In this document: positions 8,712 through 18,164 of the stretch, one piece after another | How the letters are laid out: the number at the start of each line of letters is the position of its first letter | Position numbering within the stretch: position 1 is the stretch's first letter | Translations under genes and position numbers: made by a program | The notes under the pieces: generated by a model | Databases searched by the model: none | The model's input: only the letters and a program-made list of their open reading frames with translations | What the model was told of the DNA's origin: nothing | DNA from: Hoyosella sp. YIM 151337 | GTDB taxonomy: Bacteria > Actinomycetota > Actinomycetes > Mycobacteriales > Mycobacteriaceae | DNA: 64,000 bases | Direction of reading: 5' to 3' | Assembly: GCF_026041215.1 (NCBI RefSeq) | Contig: NZ_JAPEIQ010000006.1 | Span: forward strand, 388,146-452,145

Positions 8712-9575
8712 TTAGGTCCCAGTACGCCGATCGGCGAGGGCGGCGTGTAGTGCGTCACGCCAGTGCCGCAGCGGCGAAAGACCGGCGCCTCGCCATGCTC
8801 GATCCGACAGCACTGAGAAGTGGGGGCGCGGCGCCGGCCGCGGGAACGCTGCCGTCGTGCATGGACGAATCCTCGCTGGATCCGCGCCAATTTCGCTGAA
8901 TACCGCTTGCGCTAGCGAGAACCACGTCGCGGTCCCCGCGTTGGTGGCGTGGAGCGCGGTAATCGCGCGCGCGTGCGGTGCTGCGGCCAGCTGCAGCAAA
9001 CCGGCCGCCAAATCTCCCGAATACGTCGGCGACCCAACTTGATCGTCAACGACATCGAGAAAATCGCGCTCACCGGCGAGCCTGATCATGGTCCCCACGA
9101 AGTCTGCTGGCTCACCGGTGAACACCCACGATGTACGCACGATCTGCGCGGTGGGAGCGGCCGCTCGCACCGCATGTTCACCAGCGAGTTTTGTGCGACC
9201 GTACGCGGTAGCGGGCGAGGTGGGTGCATCGGGTTCGTACGGCTGTTCGGCAGCGCCGCCAAACACGTAGTCGGTGGAGACGTGGATCAGATGTGTGCCG
9301 GTCGCAGCGCACGCGGCCGCCACGTTCGCCGCACCAACGGTATTGATAGCCGCGGCGCGCTCCTCCTCGCTTTCCGCTCGGTCGACCGCAGTATAGGCGG
9401 CGCAGTTGATCACGACATCGCCGTGCGCCTGGGCGATTGTGTCATTCGTCGCGGCCGCGTCGGTAACGTCGAGTCCAGCTGCGGTATACCCAACGATGTC
9501 AGCCCCCGCGGCCGGTCCGCGCGCGACGATCTGCCGACCGAGCTGGCCTCCCGCCCCAGTCACGACAACGCGCAC
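8712..9575 (-). CDS. rmlD: dTDP-4-dehydrorhamnose reductase RmlD
   Basis: Last step of dTDP-L-rhamnose synthesis, supplying WbbL encoded 51 nt downstream. 287-aa extended SDR: NAD(P) motif TGAGGQLGRQI (6-16), NCAAYTAVDRAE (family hallmark), HVSTDYVFGG, and the catalytic YGRTK (Tyr and Lys) with the preceding Ser/Thr. C-terminal RPAPRPHFSVL is also typical. GTG at 9575 with GGGAGAG upstream. The RmlA, RmlB and RmlC partners are not in this window. It is divergent from the LCP gene; the 199-nt gap must carry both promoters. Confidence 0.93.
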   Translation of the reverse strand: MRVVVTGAGGQLGRQIVARGPAAGADIVGYTAAGLDVTDAAATNDTIAQAHGDVVINCAAYTAVDRAESEEERAAAINTVGAANVAAACAATGTHLIHVSTDYVFGGAAEQPYEPDAPTSPATAYGRTKLAGEHAVRAAAPTAQIVRTSWVFTGEPADFVGTMIRLAGERDFLDVVDDQVGSPTYSGDLAAGLLQLAAAPHARAITALHATNAGTATWFSLAQAVFSEIGADPARIRPCTTAAFPRPAPRPHFSVLSDRAWRGAGLSPLRHWRDALHAALADRRTGT

Positions 9576-9774
9576 AGCACTCTCCCGCCCTCACTAACGG
9601 GCGCGCACACGTTCGAGGAAACGGTCGGCGGCCCCACTCTGAAATTCACAGTGTTACACGTCACGGCCCGCCCCGGAGTGCCGCCACCGAAATGCCTGTG
9701 CCGATCGCTAGTGTGTGAGGCTAGTTCAGCCGCCTTAGCCAGCCGGTTTCGAAGACAAGGAAAGGACACTCACC

Positions 9775-11421
9775 GTGCCCGATCGGGACCCGTCACAGCA
9801 GCGGGGCCGCACGCCCCGTGACGGCAGCCCCCGCGCGCGTGAGTATCAGCGCACAAGGCGCCCGAAGGCCGATCCCCAACAGCCTTCCCCCCGAAGTGCG
9901 CGGCGCAGTGCTTCTCCGCAGCAACGCAGGCAAAAGCCCCCGTTTGTGCGTCACGCGCAAATCGCAGTGACGCTACTTTCGGTGTCTGTCCTGCTGATAA
10001 CGGGATTTGCGTGGAAACAGTACGATTCCTTTTCATCGCGGCTGGCCACGGCTGCGGGGCTCAATCTTGGTGGCGACGAGGACGGCGCCATCGACATACT
10101 TCTGGTGGGCATTGACAGCCGCACCGACGCGCACGGGGAAGAACTCTCCGACGAGGAACTCGAGCAACTGCGCGCGGGTGACGTTGACGGCACGAATACT
10201 GACACCATCATCCTCATTCGCATTCCGGAAGACGGCGCCGGCGCCGCGGCGTTCTCGATTCCGCGCGACTCCTACGTCGAATTGCCCGATAACGTTCCCG
10301 GAACCGACTGGCCGTCAAACCGGATGGTCAAGATCAATAGCGTCTTCGGATCGACGCGCTTCCAGGAACTCGTGCGCCTCGTCGAGCGGGAGGGGATGTC
10401 GCGAGAGGATGCGGAGCCACTCGCGACCGCTGCCGGCCGAGAGGCACTGGTCAACACCGTCACAGATCTCACGGGCATCACTGTCGACCACTACGCCGAG
10501 GTAGGGTTGCTCGGTTTCATCCTGCTGACCGATGCAGTCGGTGGCGTAGAGGTGTGCCTCAACAACGCTGTCAACGAGCCCAAATCCGGCGCCAACTTCC
10601 CTGCTGGCAGACAAACTCTCGATGGCGCTGATGCGCTGAGTTTCGTCCGGCAGCGAGAAGGCCTGCCGGGCCTTGATATCGGTCGCATTCACCGACAGCA
10701 GGTGTTCATGGCGTCGCTGGCGCAACGGGTGCTGAGCACGCAGGTGCTCACCAACCCGGCTGCACTCAATCGGCTCTCCCAGGCCATTCAGCGATCAGTG
10801 GTTCTCGACTCCGAGTGGGACATTCTGGGGTTCGCCAAGCAATTCCAGGGTCTTGCGGTCGGCGACGTGCACTTCGAGACAGTTCCTGTCGTCAGCATGA
10901 ACTCATGGAGCACCGACGGCACCCAGAGTGTCGTCGAACTCGATCCTGAAGAAGTGCGCATGCGGATCGCTGAAGTCGTTGAGCCAGCGCCAGAACCCGA
11001 GGAAGAGGAGCTGCCCGACTTTGGCTTCGACGCTTCCGCGGTAACCGTGAGCGTGGCGAATGCAAGCCTGCTCGAGGGTCTTGCGACCCGCGTCTCCGAC
11101 GAACTGGAGCGCGTTGGGTTCGCACTCGGGGAAGTGGGTAATTGGCGTGGCCGGCCCACACCGGAAAGCAAGGTTATTGCTGCCGACCCGTCCAGCAAGA
11201 CAGCGCAGGCTATCTCGGAGCACCTCGGCGGGCTGCCTATCGAACAAGATCTCTCGCTCGAAAAGAACCACCTCCAGGTCGTGCTGACGACGCGCTACGA
11301 CGGCCCGGGTGCTGCGGCACCGCTCGATCCGCATGAACCTGGTGAGCAGCTGGTCATCGACGGTGATGCGCCGCCACCGCCGATGACTGCCGATAACCAA
11401 GGACCGCCCTGTATCGATTGA
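9775..11421 (+). CDS. LytR-CpsA-Psr (LCP) cell-wall ligase
   Basis: Likely arabinogalactan-peptidoglycan ligase (Rv3267/Lcp1/CpsA1 position). 548 aa: a basic, Pro/Arg-rich cytoplasmic tail (1-58); one membrane anchor (about 61-80); the extracytoplasmic LCP domain (about 100-260) with DILLVGIDSR, GTNTDTIILIRI, SIPRDSYVELP and KINSVFG, covering the Arg and Asp residues that bind the polyprenyl pyrophosphate and metal; and a C-terminal LytR_C domain (about 415-515; VSVANAS through VVLTTRYDG). GTG at 9775 follows AAGGAAAGGA. The neighbouring wbbL and rmlD act on the linker it would transfer. Confidence 0.92.
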   Translation: MPDRDPSQQRGRTPRDGSPRAREYQRTRRPKADPQQPSPRSARRSASPQQRRQKPPFVRHAQIAVTLLSVSVLLITGFAWKQYDSFSSRLATAAGLNLGGDEDGAIDILLVGIDSRTDAHGEELSDEELEQLRAGDVDGTNTDTIILIRIPEDGAGAAAFSIPRDSYVELPDNVPGTDWPSNRMVKINSVFGSTRFQELVRLVEREGMSREDAEPLATAAGREALVNTVTDLTGITVDHYAEVGLLGFILLTDAVGGVEVCLNNAVNEPKSGANFPAGRQTLDGADALSFVRQREGLPGLDIGRIHRQQVFMASLAQRVLSTQVLTNPAALNRLSQAIQRSVVLDSEWDILGFAKQFQGLAVGDVHFETVPVVSMNSWSTDGTQSVVELDPEEVRMRIAEVVEPAPEPEEEELPDFGFDASAVTVSVANASLLEGLATRVSDELERVGFALGEVGNWRGRPTPESKVIAADPSSKTAQAISEHLGGLPIEQDLSLEKNHLQVVLTTRYDGPGAAAPLDPHEPGEQLVIDGDAPPPPMTADNQGPPCID

Positions 11422-11481
11422 TTTCAGGTGCCACCAGCACAGACTCCTCCACGTCCTCGGCCGGGGGTAAGATCCCGCTTG

Positions 11482-12195
11482 ATGACACTTACAGACGATC
11501 TGCTCAGCCCGATACTCGCCGCGGATCCGGCTACCCCCCGGATCACCTACTACGACGACAGCACCGGCGAGCGTGTGGAACTGTCCGGTGTCACACTGAC
11601 GAACTGGGCGGCGAAAACCGCGAACTTCTTGCGAGACGAATTCATGCTCACCCCAGGTGACCGGGTATCGGTAGCGCTGCCCGCACACTGGCAAACTGCC
11701 GCGGTGCTGCTTGGAGCCTGGTGGGCGGGCTGTGAGGTCATGCTCGGCGCCGACGACGACGCTGACGTCACATTCGTGACAAGCGAGCTCGCGGAGTCTG
11801 TTGAAGCTGGGCGCGAACTCGTCGTGCTCTCGCTCGATCCATTCGGTCGCGCCGCAGATGTCCTCCCGGCCGGTGCGACGGACTATGCGACGTCGGTGCG
11901 CGTGCATGGTGATCAGTTCCGGTCCTACGAATCGAACGCCGGTCCAGTATTCGCTGGGCTAACGAAGGACGACGTTCTCACGAGGGCGAGGCTGGTATGC
12001 GCCGGCCAAGAGTGGTCGAGTGGGGATCGTGTCCTTTCAGCGCTCAACTGGAGTGATGCTGATAGCACAATCACTGGTTTCGTCGCAATCCTCGCGGCGG
12101 GCGCATCGCTAGTGCAGGTACGTAATCTCGACGCCGCCGTTCTTGATCGGCGTATCGAGACGGAGAAGGTCACTGGCACTCTCGGCCTGCCCTGA
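11482..12195 (+). CDS. TIGR03089 family protein (truncated AMP-binding-like)
   Basis: 237 aa, Rv3268-type. It resembles only the N-terminal lobe of acyl-CoA synthetase/adenylation enzymes: ITYYDDSTGERVELSG, LTNWAAKTANFL, PGDRVSVALPAHWQTAAVLLGAWWAG. The P-loop (TSGTTG-type), the TGD motif and the catalytic Lys region are absent, so it probably cannot adenylate. Its function is unknown. ATG at 11482 is chosen because family members begin near 'MTLTDDLL'; an open frame extends to 11428 without support. It follows the LCP gene by 60 nt in the same direction. Confidence 0.8.
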   Translation: MTLTDDLLSPILAADPATPRITYYDDSTGERVELSGVTLTNWAAKTANFLRDEFMLTPGDRVSVALPAHWQTAAVLLGAWWAGCEVMLGADDDADVTFVTSELAESVEAGRELVVLSLDPFGRAADVLPAGATDYATSVRVHGDQFRSYESNAGPVFAGLTKDDVLTRARLVCAGQEWSSGDRVLSALNWSDADSTITGFVAILAAGASLVQVRNLDAAVLDRRIETEKVTGTLGLP

Positions 12196-12250
12196 CGAGG
12201 GCTGCGAGCCTGCCCGTTCTCCATATCCAAGGTTGCACGGCAACGCCCGC

Positions 12251-12631
12251 TCAGATGTAGCCGCCTTCCGCGAGGCCCGCGTCGACTTCGAACCGGTTGA
12301 GCTCCCGAGGGTTTCGCAATTCCTCGAGCCAGTACCGGATCGGGAAGGCTACGCCGTAGCGCGCCCACTGATCCGCGTGTACTGACTCGTGCCGGATGAG
12401 TTTGTCCGACGGATACCGCCGGGTGAGGAAGACTCCACCGACCGTTGTGCCTGCCCTCGCGAATCCGTGACTCATGCCGGTGGCGAGAAAGAGCCGGAGT
12501 GTGGGCTCAAACTCGATGCTTGCGCCCCACAGCCGGGCGTAGAGCAGCGCAGCGACAGTCACGAATGTTGACTGCCAGCTGCTCCGCGCAGCCGCGCGCA
12601 CGCGTGCAGCAAATGAGCTATCTTCAGCCAC
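12251..12631 (-). CDS. Small HExxH-containing protein
   Basis: 126 aa from GTG at 12631, with GGATAGG upstream. The frame is open further upstream, inside the pseudouridine synthase gene, but only this part has coding character. Residues near 83-95 read IRHESVHADQWARYG, an HExxH zinc signature with a following Gln, inside a compact fold preceded by TVGGVFLTRRYPSDKL. Similar short actinobacterial proteins are often mislabelled Fe-S oxidoreductase. The start is 10 nt past the rluA-like stop, so it is probably the last gene of that leftward operon. Function unknown; a small zinc metalloprotein is an inference from the motif. Confidence 0.6.
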   Translation of the reverse strand: MAEDSSFAARVRAAARSSWQSTFVTVAALLYARLWGASIEFEPTLRLFLATGMSHGFARAGTTVGGVFLTRRYPSDKLIRHESVHADQWARYGVAFPIRYWLEELRNPRELNRFEVDAGLAEGGYI

Positions 12632-12641
12632 GCGCGTCAGC

Positions 12642-13553
12642 CTATCCGCCAGGAAACTCCAAGTCCTGTGAACTGCGGAAGCGGCGCGGCTCACCCGTGA
12701 CGGGGTCGGTAAAAGCGATTTCTCGCGCGAGAAGCCGCAGCGGATCACCGAAATCGTCTCGGGCCGCAGGCCGGTAGGCCGGGTAGTAGTTGTCACCGCG
12801 GATGGGCAGACCGAGAGAGGCCATGTGCAGCCGCAGCTGATGTGTTTTTCCGGTGACGGGGCGCAATGCGTAGCGCGCGTACCGGTCACGTACTTCCGCG
12901 AGGTCGATGTGGGTTTCACTGTTCGGTTCACCTGGCACTTCCCGTGCCACCATGACGCCGGACTGCTTCACGATACGGCTGCGAACTGTCACGGGCGTGG
13001 CGACAGCGGGATCGTGTAGCGCGATTGCTTCATATGTCTTCGTCACCGCGCGCTGCGCAAACAACTCTTGGTAGGCCTGCCGCAGCGTGGGCTGGGCGAC
13101 GAAGACGAGCACACCAGCCGTCATGCGGTCGAGGCGATGCGCCGGAGAGAGGTTCATATTGCCGGTTTGCCGCCGGGCACGCACCAGCGCAGTTTCAACT
13201 ACGTGCTGTCCGCGCGGTATGGTCGCGAGAAAATGCGGTTTGTCGACTGCCACTAGGTTCTCGTCCCGGTGAAGCACTGTGAGTTCGAAAGGCACCCGCG
13301 GTTCCGGGGCAGGTTCTCGATAGTAGTAGACGATCCTGCCGGGCCGATAGGGCGTGGCTGCTGAGAGTTCTCGGCCATGCTGGTCCACGACGTGTCCGCG
13401 GCTCGACTCGCCAACCCAAAACTCACCAGTGCCGGGAAAACGTTCAGTGAGGTACTCAAACATCGTTGTCGCTTGCGAACCCGGCTCGATGCGCACCCGG
13501 GCCGGCCCGAGCCCATCCCGCACGGGCAGGGGCGGACCGCCGTCAGCCCGCAT
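12642..13553 (-). CDS. RluA-family pseudouridine synthase
   Basis: 303-aa RNA pseudouridine synthase. The catalytic motif [13 protein letters not shown] supplies the nucleophilic Asp. [27 protein letters not shown] and the C-terminal [18 protein letters not shown] belong to the same family. No S4 domain is evident; a 60-residue N-terminal segment precedes the fold. Target rRNA or tRNA site unknown. I chose ATG at 13553, which overlaps the trhO stop by 11 nt; the frame runs up to 13625 without a better start. Confidence 0.88.
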   Translation of the reverse strand: MRADGGPPLPVRDGLGPARVRIEPGSQATTMFEYLTERFPGTGEFWVGESSRGHVVDQHGRELSAATPYRPGRIVYYYREPAPEPRVPFELTVLHRDENLVAVDKPHFLATIPRGQHVVETALVRARRQTGNMNLSPAHRLDRMTAGVLVFVAQPTLRQAYQELFAQRAVTKTYEAIALHDPAVATPVTVRSRIVKQSGVMVAREVPGEPNSETHIDLAEVRDRYARYALRPVTGKTHQLRLHMASLGLPIRGDNYYPAYRPAARDDFGDPLRLLAREIAFTDPVTGEPRRFRSSQDLEFPGG

Positions 13554-14406
13554 CAGAGGTGGTGTGTGAACAACCCTCACACACCAATGTGAGGTCTCGC
13601 CCCAGCGCATCGGGGTAATTCTCAAAACGTGATGTAGCAGCGCCGCATAGCGTGCACTGTCCCAGGGTCTTCGCTGCTGGTGAGAAGGTCGTTGTCATCC
13701 GCGAATCGAAGACATAAAGCGCACCCTCCCACAGGCCGTCGTCCCGATATTTCTCGCCGTAGCGCACAATGCCGCCATCGATTTGATACACCTCGTTGAA
13801 CCCCCGGTTGCGCATGAGAACCGACAGCACTTCGCAGCGGACCCCACCTGTGCAGTAGGTGACGACGGGCTTGTCCTTCAGGTGATCGTATTTGCCGCTT
13901 TCGATTTCACTGAGGAAATCACGTGTCGCCGCCGCATCGGTGACGACCGCGTCCCGGAACCGCCCCACGGCTGCTTCAAGGGCGTTCCGGCCGTCAAAGA
14001 ACACGACCTCGTCGCCCCGCTCGTCAACAAGGTTGTGCACTTGCTCCGGGCTGAGATGGGTCCCGCCGCCGATAACGCCGTTCTCGTCGACCTTGATCTC
14101 ATCCGGTGCGCCGAAGGTCACGATTTCCGGCCGGACTTTGACACTGAGGCGCGGGAAATCGTCACCCGCTCCGTCGGACCATTTGATGTCCGCTTCTCGA
14201 AACGGCGCGTAACTGCGCGTTTCACGGACGTATCGTTTCACCTGCGCGAGCTCACCGCCTACGGTGACGTTGATACCGTGCGCCGAGATGATGATGCGGC
14301 CCTTCAGATCATTGGCCTCGCACAGCGTACGCTGCCACAGCCGGATCGCTTCAGGATCCGGGAGTGGTGTGAACACATAGAACAGCACGACCTTCGGGAT
14401 TGACAC
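13543..14406 (-). CDS. trhO: tRNA uridine(34) hydroxylase TrhO (YceA family rhodanese)
   Basis: Oxygen-dependent hydroxylation of U34 in tRNA, first step to (m)cmo5U-type modifications. 287 aa: an N-terminal acylphosphatase-like domain ([17 protein letters not shown]), a central rhodanese domain with [11 protein letters not shown] and the active-site loop YCTGGVRCE, and a C-terminal Cys pair set CTLCGAAT...CEGC that probably binds zinc. GTG at 14406 is preferred because the family starts just before '[11 protein letters not shown]'. An upstream frame to 14484 lacks support. It is clustered with an RNA pseudouridine synthase, so both flanking activities act on RNA. Confidence 0.9.
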   Translation of the reverse strand: MSIPKVVLFYVFTPLPDPEAIRLWQRTLCEANDLKGRIIISAHGINVTVGGELAQVKRYVRETRSYAPFREADIKWSDGAGDDFPRLSVKVRPEIVTFGAPDEIKVDENGVIGGGTHLSPEQVHNLVDERGDEVVFFDGRNALEAAVGRFRDAVVTDAAATRDFLSEIESGKYDHLKDKPVVTYCTGGVRCEVLSVLMRNRGFNEVYQIDGGIVRYGEKYRDDGLWEGALYVFDSRMTTTFSPAAKTLGQCTLCGAATSRFENYPDALGRDLTLVCEGCSHTTSDAG

Positions 14407-14458
14407 TGGCCTATTGTGCCGTGCAGCCTCGATGAAATGCACATTCGCGGGTGTGTAA

Positions 14459-15166
14459 TCACTGTTCCCGCCGGGCCAGCACATCTTCGGGTCGCACGAG
14501 TCCGGTCTGAAAGGCGAGGATTACCGCCTGCACTCGGTCCCTGGACTGTGTTTTCGCGAGCACACGGCCGACATGCGTCTTGACAGTCGCTTCGGAGACG
14601 AAAAACTCCTCGGAAATCTCAGTATTCGATAGTCCCTGCGCCATCGCGGTCAGGATTTCCAGTTCGCGCGGCGTGAGGTCGGGCGGCAGTGCAGGTTTGC
14701 CAGGTTGATCGTCCCCGTTAGGCCCGCCGCGGAGAATCGGGCCGACATGGCGCAACAGCTTTCGTGTGGCGATCGGCGCCATCACGGCGTCGCCCTCGTA
14801 AACGGTGCGTATTGCGCTGAGTAGTTCCTCCGGATCGGCGTCCTTCAAGAGGAATCCACTCGCTCCAGCACTGATCGCGTTCATGACGTACTCGTCGTTG
14901 TCGAATGTGGTGAGAACAATGACGCGCGGTGTCTCCCCCCGTCCGGTGAGCTGCCGGGTAGCGTCGATACCGTTGAGCCGGGGCATTTGCACGTCCATCA
15001 GGACGATGTCGCAGCACACTCTGGTGATTTCTTGAATCGCCTGCTCGCCGTCGGAAGCCTCGATCACCACGGCCATGTCCGGCTGCGAATCGATCACCAT
15101 GCGGAAACCAGCGCGCACTAGTTGCTGATCGTCGATGAGCGCGACACGTATCTGATCCCCGGTCAC
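14459..15166 (-). CDS. NarL/FixJ-type response regulator
   Basis: 235 aa. Receiver domain 1-125 with acidic pair Asp12-Asp13, phospho-acceptor Asp58 (VLMDVQMP), Thr in VLTTF and Lys in LLKD. A linker rich in Pro/Gly (about 140-160) joins a LuxR-type HTH ([20 protein letters not shown], then [11 protein letters not shown]). GTG at 15166. The gene for its cognate HisKA_3 kinase is 39 nt upstream. Targets are not apparent; no DNA-binding site could be deduced. Confidence 0.92.
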   Translation of the reverse strand: MTGDQIRVALIDDQQLVRAGFRMVIDSQPDMAVVIEASDGEQAIQEITRVCCDIVLMDVQMPRLNGIDATRQLTGRGETPRVIVLTTFDNDEYVMNAISAGASGFLLKDADPEELLSAIRTVYEGDAVMAPIATRKLLRHVGPILRGGPNGDDQPGKPALPPDLTPRELEILTAMAQGLSNTEISEEFFVSEATVKTHVGRVLAKTQSRDRVQAVILAFQTGLVRPEDVLARREQ

Positions 15167-15205
15167 CGCATCAACCTACCCTATTGCCGATACTCCCGGT
15201 TTGTG

Positions 15206-16429
15206 TCACCGGCTCGGGTTGTAGGGCAATACGGCGCGCACTTCGAAACCCCCCGCGTCGTGTGGCCGCGCGTGCAGCGATCCGCCATACAGCTGCGCGC
15301 GTTCCTGCATGCCGATGACGCCTTGGCCCGCTGAGTCATGTTTCGGGAGTATTCCGGCAAGCCCCCGTCCATCGTCAATGATTGCGATAGCCAGGGCATT
15401 CGCGCCCCACTCGAGGGTGACGCTGGCCGTCGCCATCGGCCCAACATGCTTTAGCACGTTCGTGAGTGACTCCTGTACGATCCGGTACGCCGTCAGCCCC
15501 GCGCCAGTCGATATCTCTCGTGGTTCGCCGTTCTGCCGCAGCGTTATGGTGACGCCGCTGCGGCGGACATCTTCGATGAGCGTTTCGATGTCGTTAATCC
15601 CGGGAGCGCTGGCGAGATCGCGCTGATCACTTTCGCGGAGGACCGCGAGGAGCGCTCGCATGTCGGACAGCGCCTGCCTCCCGGTCGCTGAAATCTGGCT
15701 GAGTGCTTCGGCAGCGGCATCGGGATGTGCCGCGGCGGCATACCTGCCGCCGTCGGCCTGGGCAATCACGACAGTCAGCGAATGCGCGACAATGTCGTGC
15801 ATTTCCCGGGCGATGCGGGTGCGTTCGGAGATCGCTGCGAGTTTCATTTCTTGCTCACGCTCGAGTTCGAGCAGTCGGGCTCGCTCCGTCAGTCCCGCGA
15901 CCTCACTCATCCGGAAACGCCTGATCATACCGAACGTCCACACCACCGTGATCAGCACGACCGCGAACAAGACGTTTGCCGCACGCGCTTGTGGTGCCGC
16001 TCCCTCGTATGTGGATATGTAGCCGTACATACCCATACCGAGCGCGCCAAGGACCAATCCGAGTCGCGCTGCCCATGCGTGCGCATAGGCAGCCAGCCCG
16101 TACGCAGCAAACAGGACCCCTATCGTGGCCAACTGCGGTTGTCCGATGAGCAGGAGCTGCGCGTAAGCGAATACTGCGATAGTGAAGCCTGATAACGCGG
16201 GGCGGGATCGTCGCCACGCGATGGGTACGGTGGTTCCCACCGCGAGAACGACAGCGACCAAGCCCTCTTCGGTGGTGAGCGAGCCGAGCAGGCCCAGCAT
16301 TGTCACCACAGCGGCAAGAGCCGCATCGATCCGGGCCGCGTTCCTGCGCGACCATGCGAACCAGCGCGAAGCCAGCGAGCCGTCGGCGCCCAGACCGGTG
16401 CGTGTCACCGCCGGAGGCGACATCGTCAC
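15206..16429 (-). CDS. HisKA_3-type sensor histidine kinase
   Basis: 407 aa. About five membrane segments between residues 33 and 165 with almost no extracytoplasmic domain, so sensing is probably within the membrane. The dimerisation/phosphotransfer region contains RIAREMHDIVAHSLTVV (phospho-His in MHDIVAHS). The HATPase_c domain shows the N-box RIVQESLTNVLKH and G-box DDGRGL. GTG at 16429 has AAAGG 7 nt upstream and starts 11 nt after the fadE25 stop, so it is likely cotranscribed with fadE25 as well as the response regulator. Confidence 0.91.
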   Translation of the reverse strand: MTMSPPAVTRTGLGADGSLASRWFAWSRRNAARIDAALAAVVTMLGLLGSLTTEEGLVAVVLAVGTTVPIAWRRSRPALSGFTIAVFAYAQLLLIGQPQLATIGVLFAAYGLAAYAHAWAARLGLVLGALGMGMYGYISTYEGAAPQARAANVLFAVVLITVVWTFGMIRRFRMSEVAGLTERARLLELEREQEMKLAAISERTRIAREMHDIVAHSLTVVIAQADGGRYAAAAHPDAAAEALSQISATGRQALSDMRALLAVLRESDQRDLASAPGINDIETLIEDVRRSGVTITLRQNGEPREISTGAGLTAYRIVQESLTNVLKHVGPMATASVTLEWGANALAIAIIDDGRGLAGILPKHDSAGQGVIGMQERAQLYGGSLHARPHDAGGFEVRAVLPYNPSR

Positions 16430-16440
16430 AAACGGGCCTT

Positions 16441-17601
16441 TCAGCGCAGCAGCGAGCGTGCCATGACGACGCGCTGAATCTGGTTGGTGCCCTCGTAGAT
16501 CTGGGTGATCTTCGCGTCCCGCATCATCCGTTCGACGGGGAAATCTCGGGTATAGCCCGCCCCGCCGAACAGTTGCACCGCGTCAGTCGTCACCTCCATG
16601 GCGACGTCGGACGCGAAACACTTCGAGGCGCTCGAAATGAACCCGAGGTTATGCTCGCCCCGCTCTGCCCTGGCTGCAGCGTGGTAAACCATCAGACGGG
16701 CGGCTTCGAGCTTCATCGCCATGTCGGCGAGCATGAACTGCACACCCTGGAAACCGCTGATCGGCGTCCCAAACTGCTTACGATCCTTCACATATGCGAG
16801 CGCCGCGTCCAGCGCGCCCTGAGCAATTCCCACCGCCTGCGCACCAATCGTCGGGCGCGTGTGGTCGAGGGTTTCCAGCGCGGTTTTGAAACCGGTACCC
16901 GGTTCGCCGATGATCCGGTCGCCGGGGATGCGGCAGTTCTCAAAGTACAGTTCCGCGGTCGGCGAGCCCTTGATGCCGAGCTTCTTTTCCTTCGGACCGA
17001 CGATGAACCCGTCATCGTCTTTGTGGACCATGAACGCTGAGATCCCACTGGAACCGCGGTCCGCATCGGTCACCGCCATCACGGTGTACCAGGTGGATTT
17101 GCCGCCGTTAGTGATCCAGCATTTCGACCCGTTCAGGATCCAGTCATCACCATCTTCACGTGCGCGTGTACGCATGGACGCCGCATCCGAACCAGCCTCG
17201 CGTTCTGAGAGGGCATACGATGCCATAGCTTCCCCGGACGCGACCGCCGGCAGCACTTGCTGTTTTAGCTCTTCCGAGCCGCTGAGGATGAGGCCCATTG
17301 TGCCCAGTTTGTTCACTGCGGGGATCAGCGAGGAGGACGCACATACGCGCGCTACCTCTTCGATCACGATGCACGTGGCCACCGAATCTGCGCCCTGACC
17401 GTCGTACTGCTCAGGCACGTGAACCGCGCTGAAACCGGAGGCATTGAGTGCCGCCAAGGCCTCTTCCGGGAAGCGCTCTTTCTCGTCAACCTCCGCTGCG
17501 TGCGGGGCGATTTCCTTCTCGCACAGCGACCGGATCGCGGCACGTAGTTCGTTGTGCTCGTCAGCAAGCTTGAAAAGATCGAATTCGGGGTTACCAGACA
17601 T
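16441..17601 (-). CDS. fadE25: Acyl-CoA dehydrogenase FadE25
   Basis: FAD-dependent alpha,beta-dehydrogenation of acyl-CoA in beta-oxidation. 386 aa, the length of short/medium-chain acyl-CoA dehydrogenases. Visible: FAD contact [15 protein letters not shown] and WITNGG, adenine-binding [29 protein letters not shown], and the C-terminal [10 protein letters not shown] carrying the catalytic Glu. ATG at 17601 follows a strong AGGGAGGG. It corresponds to Rv3274c. It is downstream of purE by 44 nt. Confidence 0.94.
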   Translation of the reverse strand: MSGNPEFDLFKLADEHNELRAAIRSLCEKEIAPHAAEVDEKERFPEEALAALNASGFSAVHVPEQYDGQGADSVATCIVIEEVARVCASSSLIPAVNKLGTMGLILSGSEELKQQVLPAVASGEAMASYALSEREAGSDAASMRTRAREDGDDWILNGSKCWITNGGKSTWYTVMAVTDADRGSSGISAFMVHKDDDGFIVGPKEKKLGIKGSPTAELYFENCRIPGDRIIGEPGTGFKTALETLDHTRPTIGAQAVGIAQGALDAALAYVKDRKQFGTPISGFQGVQFMLADMAMKLEAARLMVYHAAARAERGEHNLGFISSASKCFASDVAMEVTTDAVQLFGGAGYTRDFPVERMMRDAKITQIYEGTNQIQRVVMARSLLR

Positions 17602-17645
17602 TGGCCGCCCTCCCTGGGTTGCTGCGTTGGCGTCTGGTGTGGATA

Positions 17646-18164
17646 CTAGCCCAGCAGCTTGCGCCGCAAGGCGTCATCCTTCTCCAGCACCAGTTCCGCT
17701 AGCCCCCGCTGGAACGTCTCCATCGCGCTGCGCAGCTTCTGGTCAGACGCCCCGAGAATGCGCACCGCGAGCAGCCCAGCGTTGCGCGCGCCACCGACCG
17801 AGACTGTGGCCACTGGAACGCCGGCGGGCATCTGGACGATCGAAAGCAGCGAGTCCATGCCGTCGAGATACTTCAGCGGCACAGGGACACCGATCACCGG
17901 CAACGCGGTCGCGGATGCGACCATCCCGGGCAGATGAGCGGCTCCCCCGGCTCCCGCAATGATTACCTTGATGCCACGCCCTGCCGCGTTAGCCGCATAA
18001 TCGAGCATCCGCTGGGGAGTGCGATGCGCGGAGACGACACCGACTTCGAATGGCACGCTGAACTCCGCGAGCGCTTCGGCGGCAGCTTGCATGACTGGCC
18101 AGTCCGAATCACTGCCCATGATGAGGCCCACCTGGGGACCTGCGGTCGTTTCTGACACCGTCAC
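17646..18164 (-). CDS. purE: N5-CAIR mutase PurE
   Basis: Converts N5-carboxyaminoimidazole ribonucleotide to CAIR in de novo purine synthesis; cytoplasmic octamer in the family. 172 aa with all class I PurE marks: [10 protein letters not shown] (16-25), the catalytic SAHRTP loop, [20 protein letters not shown] and the late [15 protein letters not shown]. The start lies in the purK stop (4-nt overlap), giving coupled production of consecutive enzymes. Corresponds to Rv3275c. Confidence 0.96.
   Translation of the reverse strand: MTVSETTAGPQVGLIMGSDSDWPVMQAAAEALAEFSVPFEVGVVSAHRTPQRMLDYAANAAGRGIKVIIAGAGGAAHLPGMVASATALPVIGVPVPLKYLDGMDSLLSIVQMPAGVPVATVSVGGARNAGLLAVRILGASDQKLRSAMETFQRGLAELVLEKDDALRRKLLG

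Noticed and set aside
8949-9821. 290-aa plus-strand frame over rmlD and the LCP start
   Set aside because: Antisense to rmlD, whose SDR motifs are complete; the frame crosses the divergent promoter region.
10903-11907. 334-aa minus-strand frame across the LCP and TIGR03089 genes
   Set aside because: Spans two clear genes on the other strand, with His/Arg-rich composition and no family features.
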